From positions 1,364,001 through 1,428,000 of the forward strand of contig NZ_AP026442.1 in assembly GCF_027923705.1 (NCBI RefSeq): 64,000 nt of DNA, given 5' to 3'. A program made the translations under genes and the position numbers. Shown one piece after another: positions 42,790 to 50,919 of this stretch; the stretch's first letter is position 1; the number at the start of each line of letters is the position of its first letter. This stretch comes from Cellulomonas sp. NTE-D12. Lineage in GTDB: Bacteria > Actinomycetota > Actinomycetes > Actinomycetales > Cellulomonadaceae. Below the pieces are notes generated by a model. It was not told the DNA's origin and did no database searches. It was given only the letters and a program-made list of their open reading frames with translations.

Positions 42790-44193
42790 GTGAAGAGCGC
42801 CGTCGAGACCCTGGAGCCCACGAAGGTCAAGCTGACCGTCGAGGTGACGTACGACGAGCTCAAGCCGAGCATCGAGCACGCCTACCAGCACATCGCCGAG
42901 CAGGTCACCGTGCCGGGCTTCCGCAAGGGCAAGGTGCCGCCGCGCATCATCGACCAGCGCGTGGGACGGCCCGCCGTCATCGAGCACGCGGTCAACGAGG
43001 GGCTGGGCGAGTTCTACGCCGAGGCCGTGCGTGACAACAAGCTGCGCCCGCTCGGCCAGCCGAACGTCGAGGTGACCCAGGTCCCCGGCCTCACCAGCAC
43101 CAAGCCCGGCGAGGAGGGCGAGCTCCACTTCACCGCCGAGGTGGAGGTCCGCCCCGAGATCACGGTGCCGGCGCTCGACGGCCTCACGGTCGCCGTGGAC
43201 GACGTCGAGGTGACGGACGAGGACGTGCAGGCGCGGCTCGACGGCCTGCGCGAGCGCTTCGGCACCCTGGTCGGCGTCGACCGCCCCGCCGCGGACGGCG
43301 ACTTCGTGCAGATCGACCTGGTCGCCACGATCGACGGCGAGGAGGTCGACAAGGTCAGCGGCGTCAGCTACCAGATCGGCTCCGGCAACATGCTCGAGGG
43401 TCTCGACGAGGCGCTCACCGACCTGTCGGCGGGGGAGACCACCACGTTCGAGAGCGTCCTGGTGGGCGGCGAGCACGCCGGCCAGACAGCTCAGGTGACC
43501 GTGACGGCGTCGACCGTCAAGGAGCGTCAGCTGCCCGACGCCGACGACGACTTCGCCCAGCTCGCCAGCGAGTTCGACACGCTCGACGAGCTGCTGGTGG
43601 ACCTGCGCGAGCAGGTCGGCCGCATCAAGACCCAGAACCGTGCCGTCCAGGCCCGCGACCGGCTGCTCGAGCAGCTGCTGGCCGACCTCGACATCCCGGT
43701 CCCGGCCGGCGTCGTCGAGGCCGAGGTGGTGCGCCACCTGGAGTCCGAGGGTCGCCTCGAGGACGACGTCCACCGCGCCGAGGTCACCGAGCAGGCCACC
43801 ACCGCGCTTCGCAACCAGATCCTGCTCGACACCCTCGCCGAGGACCTGCAGGTGAAGGTCAGCCAGCCCGAGCTGGTCGACTACCTGATCAACGCCTCGC
43901 GGCAGTACGGCATGGACCCGAACACCTTCATCCAGACGATCGACCAGCAGGGGCAGATCCCCTCGATGGTCGCCGAGGTCGCCCGGTCCAAGGCGCTCGC
44001 CGTCGCGCTGCGCCGCGTGACCGTCACGGACCCGGCCGGCGCCACCGTCGACCTGTCCGAGTTCATCGGTACGGACGAGGAGGAGGCGGAGGCGCAGGCT
44101 GCCGAGTCCGACGAGGCCGGCGAGACCACGGAGCAGGCCTCCCCGGTCGCCACGGACGCCGCGACCGACATCTCGGCGATCATCCGCGACTGA
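42790..44193 (+). CDS. tig: Trigger factor (ribosome-associated chaperone)
   Basis: Trigger factor of 467 residues: an N-terminal ribosome-binding domain with GFRKGKVP (residues 44-51), a central FKBP-type prolyl isomerase domain (about 155-250), and a helical C-terminal chaperone domain. It ends in an acidic tail of about 45 residues, common in actinobacterial homologues. It binds nascent chains at the ribosome exit. GTG 42790 has GGAGA 9 nt upstream. The clpP1P2-clpX genes follow, but a strong terminator hairpin separates them. Confidence 0.97.
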   Translation: MKSAVETLEPTKVKLTVEVTYDELKPSIEHAYQHIAEQVTVPGFRKGKVPPRIIDQRVGRPAVIEHAVNEGLGEFYAEAVRDNKLRPLGQPNVEVTQVPGLTSTKPGEEGELHFTAEVEVRPEITVPALDGLTVAVDDVEVTDEDVQARLDGLRERFGTLVGVDRPAADGDFVQIDLVATIDGEEVDKVSGVSYQIGSGNMLEGLDEALTDLSAGETTTFESVLVGGEHAGQTAQVTVTASTVKERQLPDADDDFAQLASEFDTLDELLVDLREQVGRIKTQNRAVQARDRLLEQLLADLDIPVPAGVVEAEVVRHLESEGRLEDDVHRAEVTEQATTALRNQILLDTLAEDLQVKVSQPELVDYLINASRQYGMDPNTFIQTIDQQGQIPSMVAEVARSKALAVALRRVTVTDPAGATVDLSEFIGTDEEEAEAQAAESDEAGETTEQASPVATDAATDISAIIRD

Positions 44194-44208
44194 GCTCGCA
44201 ACCGTCAC

Positions 44209-44247
44209 GACGGGCCCGGGTCGGCACCACGCCGGCCCGGGCCCGTC
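44209..44247 (+). terminator. Strong terminator hairpin after tig
   Basis: A 16-bp stem (44209-44224 with 44232-44247, one G-T pair) closes a 7-nt loop 16 nt after the tig stop codon. It is almost entirely GC with no T-run. It separates tig from the clp operon. Confidence 0.75.
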
Positions 44248-44309
44248 GCACGTCCGGCCGCACCGGCCGGGCTGCCGCAGCGGCTCGAAGCCGGGCTGTG
44301 CGCCCCGTG

Positions 44310-44320
44310 CGCCGTCAGCG
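44310..44320. promoter_or_regulatory. ClgR-like box ahead of clpP1P2
   Basis: CGC-N5-GCG (CGCCGTCAGCG) followed by AAA resembles the actinobacterial ClgR consensus CGCYNANRGCG with one mismatch. TAGGGT at 44363-44368 could be the -10 box, which would place the ClgR box about 60 bp upstream of the transcription start, a normal activator position. ClgR is known to activate clpP operons in Corynebacterium, Streptomyces and mycobacteria. Confidence 0.5.
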
Positions 44321-44457
44321 AAACGGCCCCCGCGCCGGACATGGCCCCACCTGGCAGGGCGTTAGGGTCGCTGCAGCGTCGCCGCCCAGCACGGTCCCTC
44401 TCGGACCCGGACCGGGCGGCACGGTGATCCACCAGCACTCGACGAGGGAGCCCATCC

Positions 44458-45075
44458 GTGAACGAGCAGGTGCCGGCGATCGCCCGGGCCGATTCCCCGG
44501 GGTTCGGTCTCAACGACTCCATCTACAACCGTCTGCTGCGCGAGCGCATCATCTGGCTCGGCTCGGAGGTGCGCGACGAGAACGCGAACGCCATCTGCGC
44601 CCAGATGATGCTGCTCGCGGCAGAGGACCCGGACAAGGACATCTGGCTGTACATCAACTCGCCGGGCGGCTCGATCACGGCCGGCATGGCGATCTACGAC
44701 ACCATGCAGTACGTCCAGCCGGACGTCGCGACCATCGGCATCGGCATGGCCGCCTCGATGGGGCAGTTCCTGCTCTCGTCGGGCGCCAAGGGCAAGCGCT
44801 ACGCGACGCCGCACGCCCGCGTGATGATGCACCAGCCGTCCGGCGGCATCGCCGGCACCGCGACCGACGTGCGGATCAACGCCCAGCTGATCCTGCACAT
44901 GAAGACGGTGCTGGCCGAGCTGACCGCCCAGCAGACGGGCAAGACGATCGAGCAGATCAACTCCGACGCGGACCGCGACCGCTGGTTCACGGCGCAGGAG
45001 GCGCTCGAGTACGGCTTCGTCGACCACGTCGTCGAGACGGCCCACGCGGTCACGGGCCGCGGCGGCACGGCCTGA
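44458..45075 (+). CDS. clpP1: ATP-dependent Clp protease proteolytic subunit 1
   Basis: A ClpP serine protease of 205 residues with catalytic triad Ser100 (GMAASMG), His125 (MMHQP) and Asp174 (DADRDRW). In actinobacteria ClpP1 and ClpP2 form a mixed tetradecamer of two different heptamers, docked by ClpX or ClpC. GTG 44458 follows GAGGGAG. clpP2 begins 28 bp downstream, so the two subunits are co-expressed. Confidence 0.97.
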   Translation: MNEQVPAIARADSPGFGLNDSIYNRLLRERIIWLGSEVRDENANAICAQMMLLAAEDPDKDIWLYINSPGGSITAGMAIYDTMQYVQPDVATIGIGMAASMGQFLLSSGAKGKRYATPHARVMMHQPSGGIAGTATDVRINAQLILHMKTVLAELTAQQTGKTIEQINSDADRDRWFTAQEALEYGFVDHVVETAHAVTGRGGTA

Positions 45076-45103
45076 CGTCCGACGACCTGAAGAGGAGACC
45101 TTG

Positions 45104-45805
45104 ATGAGCATCGAGTCCCAGTTCGTCGCCGCCGCCGGCCGCCTGGCCGGCCCCGGTGGCCTCGCACCCGCCTCGCCGTCCGGCCGGTACGTGCTGCCTC
45201 AGTTCGAGGAGCGCACCGCGTACGGGTTCAAGCGGCAGGACCCCTACACCAAGCTGTTCGAGGACCGGATCATCTTCCTGGGAGTCCAGGTGGACGACGC
45301 GTCCGCGGACGACGTGATGGCCCAGCTGCTGGTGCTGGAGAGCACCGACCCCGACGGCCTCATCACCATCTACATCAACTCGCCCGGCGGCTCGTTCACC
45401 GCGCTGACCGCCATCTACGACACGATGCAGTACATCAAGCCGCAGATCCAGACGGTGTGCCTCGGACAGGCCGCCTCCGCCGCGGCCGTGCTGCTCGCAG
45501 CCGGGACGCCCGGCAAGCGGCTGGCGCTGCCGAACGCCCGCGTGCTGATCCACCAGCCGGCCATGGAGGGCGGCGGCTACGCGCAGGCGTCCGACATCGA
45601 GATCCAGGCCAACGAGCTGATCCGCATCCGCGAGTGGCTCGAGCAGGCTCTCGCGCACCACACCGGGCAGCCGCTGGAGCAGGTGCGCAAGGACATCGAG
45701 CGGGACAAGATCCTCACCGCCCAGCAGGCCGCCGAGTACGGCCTGGTCGACCAGGTGCTGGCCAGCCGCAAGGGCGTCGTGCCGACGACCGTCCAGCCGT
45801 CCTGA
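45104..45805 (+). CDS. clpP2: ATP-dependent Clp protease proteolytic subunit 2
   Basis: The second ClpP subunit (233 residues) with Ser125 (GQAASAAA), His150 (LIHQP) and Asp201 (IERDK). It carries a longer N-terminal segment (about 40 residues) than ClpP1, as usual for actinobacterial ClpP2. ATG 45104 has AGGAG 6 nt upstream; a TTG immediately before it is unlikely to be used. It is 28 bp after clpP1. clpX follows after 226 bp, probably with its own promoter. Confidence 0.97.
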   Translation: MSIESQFVAAAGRLAGPGGLAPASPSGRYVLPQFEERTAYGFKRQDPYTKLFEDRIIFLGVQVDDASADDVMAQLLVLESTDPDGLITIYINSPGGSFTALTAIYDTMQYIKPQIQTVCLGQAASAAAVLLAAGTPGKRLALPNARVLIHQPAMEGGGYAQASDIEIQANELIRIREWLEQALAHHTGQPLEQVRKDIERDKILTAQQAAEYGLVDQVLASRKGVVPTTVQPS

Positions 45806-46031
45806 CGGGAAGGGCCGATCTGTCGGCTCCCCGTCGCGCACCGGGACCTGCGTCCCAGTCGTGACCGGGGGCCGGCGGATCGGCCCGGCAGGACACGCCG
45901 TCCGTTGCGGGGGGTACGGCTGACACGGCGCCTGCCGTGGTGTCCAATGGGAAGACGCGCACCGCCGCCGGAGCCGTGCTGCGGGACGATGCACGGAACG
46001 CACCGCGGGTGCACTCGAGGAAGGGGATTCT

Positions 46032-47308
<1,277 letters not shown>

Positions 47309-47312
<4 letters not shown>

Positions 47313-47647
47313 GCGACAGCAGCCCGACCGGCCCCGTGGTGCCGGCCGAGCTCGCCCGCCTGCGGCACAGCATCGACAACATCGACGCGGCGCTGATCCA
47401 CATCCTGGCGGAGCGCTTCAAGGCCACCCAGCGCGTCGGCGTGCTGAAGGCCGAGCTCGGGCTGCCCGCGTCCGACCCCGGCCGCGAGGCCGTCCAGGTC
47501 GCCCGCCTGCGCGACCTCGCCCGTGAGGCGGACCTCGACCCGGTGTTCGCGGAGAAGTTCCTCGCGTTCATCGTGGAGGAGGTGATCCGCCACCACGAGG
47601 CGATCGCATCCGGGGTGGCGCTCGGCCGTGCGGGTGGCGGAAGGTAG
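47309..47647 (+). CDS. AroQ-type chorismate mutase
   Basis: A small all-helical chorismate mutase of 112 residues that converts chorismate to prephenate in phenylalanine and tyrosine synthesis. The AroQ pattern is visible: LRHSIDNIDAALIHILAERF (Arg and Asp at the active site), Lys in KATQRVGVLK, and FIVEEVIRHHE. No signal peptide, so it is the cytoplasmic form. The GTG start overlaps the clpX stop codon (GTGA), an unexpected coupling of aromatic amino acid synthesis with protein turnover. Confidence 0.92.
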
Positions 47648-47659
47648 AGGGGTCAGCCC

Positions 47660-47676
47660 CGGGGCCTTCGGCCCCG
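47660..47676 (+). terminator. Hairpin after chorismate mutase
   Basis: CGGGGCC-TTC-GGCCCCG: a 7-bp stem (47660-47666 with 47670-47676) 12 nt after the stop codon. No T-run. It probably ends the clpX-chorismate mutase transcript before the next gene at 47719. Confidence 0.55.
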
Positions 47677-47718
47677 CCGTGGTCGCCGGGGACCGTCGAG
47701 CACCGAGGAGTCCTCTCG

Positions 47719-48906
47719 ATGGATCTGCACTGGCTCAAGCCCCTGCTCGGGCGTCCCGCTCCCTTCACCACCGTGTACCTGGATGCGACCCCGTCCCAGC
47801 TGTCCGCTGAGGCGGAGGCGGCGGACCGGTGGAAGGCGGTGCGTCGAGCGCTCGAGCGTGACGGGGCACCGGCCGAGGTGCTGGATCAGATCGGTGAGCG
47901 CCTCCAGGTGCCCGACGGTCGTCGCACCCCGCACGGCCGCGTGCTGGTGGCGGACGCCTACGGGCTGGTGGTCGACCGGCTGCTGTCCACGCCACCGGCG
48001 CAGTCGCAGGGCATGTTCGGGCCGGCGCCCGCGCTGCTGCAGGCGATCCACGCCGCCGACGAGACCGTCGACCTGCTCGTCGTCGCAGTGGACCGCAACG
48101 GTGCCGACCTGCAACGCGTGCAGGCCGGGGAGCGGGACGCCAAGCCGACCACCGAGGTGGTGCACGGCGGTCACGACGAGGTGCACAAGACTCGCGGCGG
48201 TGGCCTGGACCGCCGGTCCCAGACCCGTGCCGAGGACTCCTGGCAGCGCAACGCGGAGGCGGTCGCCTCGGCGCTCGACCACCGCGTCGCCGAAGACCCG
48301 CCGGACCTCGTCGTGCTGACCGGCGACGTGCGGGCGGTCGCGCTGGTCCGTGACGCCGTCGGGCAGCCGGCGCGTGACCTCATGGTCGAGGTGCCGGGGG
48401 GCGGCCGCGGCGAGGGCGTGCACGGGGAGGCCTTCCACACCAAGAAGGTCGAGGCGGTGGACGCGTACCGCGCACGGCGCCGTTCTGCGACGCTGAACCG
48501 GTTCCGGCAGGCGCTGGGCCAGGGGAACGCCGCCGTAACGGCCCTGGACTCCGTGGTGGAGGTGCTGCGGCGCGGTCAGGTCGCCGAGCTGGTGCTGGGC
48601 GACGGGGCCGCCGCGCTGACGCAGCGGACCCTGTGGGTGGGTCCGGACCCCCTCCAGCTGGCGACCAGCGCCGGGGACCTGGCGGCGATCGGCGTCACGT
48701 CCGGCGAGGCCCGTTCGATGCCGTGCGACGTGGCGCTGCTGCAGGCGGCCCTCGGCCAGGACGCGGGGGTGACGTTCGCGGGCGAGGGTGAGGCGGAGCT
48801 GGTCGAGGGTGTCGGTGCGCTGCTGCGCTGGTCCGACGGCTCCACGCCCAGCGGTGGGCTGCTGTCCCAGTCCGCCGATACGGCGCGGCTGCGCACGCTC
48901 GCCTGA
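47719..48906 (+). CDS. baeRF/Rv2629-like eRF1-domain protein
   Basis: A 395-residue protein resembling mycobacterial Rv2629 and the bacterial/archaeal eRF1-like (baeRF) group. The segment TRGGGLDRRSQTR, about residues 157-169, sits where eRF1-type proteins carry the GGQ loop that triggers peptidyl-tRNA hydrolysis. It is followed by an Rossmann-like domain (VVLTGDVRAVALV) and a C-terminal L7Ae-like region (VAELVLGDGAAAL). A role in ribosome rescue or hibernation under stress is plausible but unproven. GAGGAG lies 8 nt before the ATG. Confidence 0.8.
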   Translation: MDLHWLKPLLGRPAPFTTVYLDATPSQLSAEAEAADRWKAVRRALERDGAPAEVLDQIGERLQVPDGRRTPHGRVLVADAYGLVVDRLLSTPPAQSQGMFGPAPALLQAIHAADETVDLLVVAVDRNGADLQRVQAGERDAKPTTEVVHGGHDEVHKTRGGGLDRRSQTRAEDSWQRNAEAVASALDHRVAEDPPDLVVLTGDVRAVALVRDAVGQPARDLMVEVPGGGRGEGVHGEAFHTKKVEAVDAYRARRRSATLNRFRQALGQGNAAVTALDSVVEVLRRGQVAELVLGDGAAALTQRTLWVGPDPLQLATSAGDLAAIGVTSGEARSMPCDVALLQAALGQDAGVTFAGEGEAELVEGVGALLRWSDGSTPSGGLLSQSADTARLRTLA

Positions 48907-48957
48907 CGCCGGCGGGGGCGAACCGTCCACGGCGCGGCCGTCGGCACCCTCGGGCGT

Positions 48958-48974
48958 GCCGGCGGCCCGCCGGC
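48958..48974. terminator. Convergent hairpin between baeRF-like and acyl-CoA synthetase genes
   Basis: GCCGGC-GGCCC-GCCGGC forms a 6-bp GC stem with 5-nt loop between two convergent stop codons (48906 and 48983). Confidence 0.45.
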
Positions 48975-48982
48975 GGGACGGG

Positions 48983-50797
48983 TCAGTCGTGCTGGCGGGT
49001 GTCCTCATACAGCTCGTCGATCTGCGCTGCGAAGTCCTTGAGCACTTGCGCGCGCTTCACCTTCAGCGACGGGGTCAGGTACCCGTTCGCCTCGGTGAAG
49101 TCGGTGCTCAGCACGCGGATCTTGCGGATGGACTCCGCACGGGACACCGCCTCGTTGGTGCGGGCGACCGCGCGGTCGAGGGCCTCGAGGACGGCGGGGT
49201 TGGTCGCGGCGGTCTCGACGTCCATCGACGGCAGGCCGTGCATCGCGAGCCAGCCTGGCAGCATCTCGGCGTCGAGGGTGACCAGGGCGCCGATGAAGGG
49301 TCGCTGGTCGCCGACCACCACCACCTGGCTGACCAGCGGGTGCCCGCGCAGGCGGTCCTCGAGGAGCGCGGGGGCGACGTTCTTGCCGCCGGCGGTGACG
49401 ATGATCTCCTTCGACCGGCCGGTGATCCGCAGGTAGCCGTCGTCGTCGAGCGAGCCGAGGTCGCCCGTCTTGAACCAGCCGTCCACCAGCACCTCGGCGG
49501 TCTGCTCGGGCAGGTGCCGGTAGCCACGGAAGACGTGCGGGCCGGCGACCCAGATGGCGCCGTCGTCGTCCACCCGCACGCTGGTGCCGGGGAAGGCGGG
49601 CCCCACGGTGCCGACCTTGGTCAGGCCCGGGCGGTTCACCGCCGTCGGGGCCGTCGTCTCGGTCAGGCCGTAGCCCTCGAGCACGTGGACGCCGATCCCA
49701 CGGTAGAAGTGCCCCAGCCGCTCGCCCAGGGGTGCCCCTCCGGACACCGCGAACTCCGCCCGGCCGCCCAGGGCGCCGCGCAGCTTGCGGTGCACCAACC
49801 GGTCCGCGAGCCGGTGCTGGGCCGTGAGCACCGGGTTGGGGCCCGACGGGGTGTCGAGGGCTCGTGAGTACGTGATGGCGACCTTGGCGGCCCACCGGAA
49901 GATGCGCAGCGGCAGACCGTCGCCCGCCTTCTGCTCGGCGGAGTTGTAGACCTTCTCGAACACCCGGGGGACGGCGAGCACGAAGGTCGGCTGGAACGCT
50001 GCGAGGTCTGCGATCAGGTTCCGGGCGTTGGGTGCGTGCCCCATCACCGCACCGGACGGCACGCACAGCACCTCGATGAAGCGGGCGAACACATGGGCGA
50101 GCGGCAGGAACAGCAAGGTGCGCGAGTAGGGCTTCGCGCAGACCTCGCCGAGCCCGGCGACACCCTCCCGGGTGATCGAGACGAAGTTGCCGTGGGTCAG
50201 CTCGACGCCCTTGGGACGTCCGGTGGTGCCGGAGGTGTAGATGATCGTGGCGAGGGAGGCGCCGTCCGCCAGCGCGCTGCGCGCGGCGATCTCCTCGTCG
50301 GTCACCTCGGCACCGCGCGCGACGAGCGTCCCGATCGCGTCCTCGTCGAGCACCAGCACCTCGATCAGGCCGGGCAGGTCGTCGCGCACCTGGGCGACGG
50401 CCTCCGCGTGGGCGGGCGTCTCGACGATCGCGAGGCGGGCGCCGGAGTCGGAGACGATCCAGCGCACCTGCTCCGGGGACGACGTCTCGTAGACCGGCAC
50501 ACCCAGTGCGCCGGCTGCCCAGCACGCGAAGTCGACGACGGTCCACTCGTACCTGGTGCGGGACATGATCGCGACGCGGTCACCGGCCTGGATGCCCGAG
50601 GCGACCAGACCCTTCGCGACGGCGTTCACCTGGTCGACGAACTCGCGGACGGTCACCGCCGTCCAGGTCCCGTCCGGACCGTCGGACCGCTCGGCGAAGA
50701 CACCGTCAGGGTCGCGAGCCAGCCGGGCGGCGAGCATCCCGGGGATGGACAGCGCGGGGTCGTCCTCGACGAGGGCAGGGGAGGCGAACTCGACCAT
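48983..50797 (-). CDS. Long-chain acyl-CoA synthetase, FadD15-like
   Basis: An adenylate-forming enzyme of 604 residues that activates fatty acids to acyl-CoA via acyl-AMP. The P-loop YTSGTTGRPKG, the EGYGLTETTA motif, GWFKTGDLG and the C-terminal catalytic Lys in LTPSLKVKR are all present. The length and order match mycobacterial FadD15-type synthetases. ATG 50797 has TGGAG upstream, and TAGGGT (minus strand, 50828-50833) is a plausible -10. It is the gene after valS on the same strand, but a strong hairpin separates them. Confidence 0.93.
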   Translation of the reverse strand: MVEFASPALVEDDPALSIPGMLAARLARDPDGVFAERSDGPDGTWTAVTVREFVDQVNAVAKGLVASGIQAGDRVAIMSRTRYEWTVVDFACWAAGALGVPVYETSSPEQVRWIVSDSGARLAIVETPAHAEAVAQVRDDLPGLIEVLVLDEDAIGTLVARGAEVTDEEIAARSALADGASLATIIYTSGTTGRPKGVELTHGNFVSITREGVAGLGEVCAKPYSRTLLFLPLAHVFARFIEVLCVPSGAVMGHAPNARNLIADLAAFQPTFVLAVPRVFEKVYNSAEQKAGDGLPLRIFRWAAKVAITYSRALDTPSGPNPVLTAQHRLADRLVHRKLRGALGGRAEFAVSGGAPLGERLGHFYRGIGVHVLEGYGLTETTAPTAVNRPGLTKVGTVGPAFPGTSVRVDDDGAIWVAGPHVFRGYRHLPEQTAEVLVDGWFKTGDLGSLDDDGYLRITGRSKEIIVTAGGKNVAPALLEDRLRGHPLVSQVVVVGDQRPFIGALVTLDAEMLPGWLAMHGLPSMDVETAATNPAVLEALDRAVARTNEAVSRAESIRKIRVLSTDFTEANGYLTPSLKVKRAQVLKDFAAQIDELYEDTRQHD

Positions 50798-50834
50798 GGG
50801 TGCTCCAGGTGCGGTGATGTCGGACCGACCCTAG

Positions 50835-50862
50835 TGGCTGGCAGGCGCGCGCCTGCCCGCCA
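50835..50862 (-). terminator. valS terminator hairpin
   Basis: GGCAGGCGC/GCGCCTGCC (50840-50857) is a perfect 18-bp palindrome, extended by TGGC/GCCA across one mismatch. It lies 58 nt beyond the valS stop codon on the minus strand, before the acyl-CoA synthetase promoter. Confidence 0.6.
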
Positions 50863-50919
50863 CGACGGGCGACCCGGCGCGGGGCCGCCGTGGCGGCGCC
50901 GGGCTGGTCAGGCGAGCGT

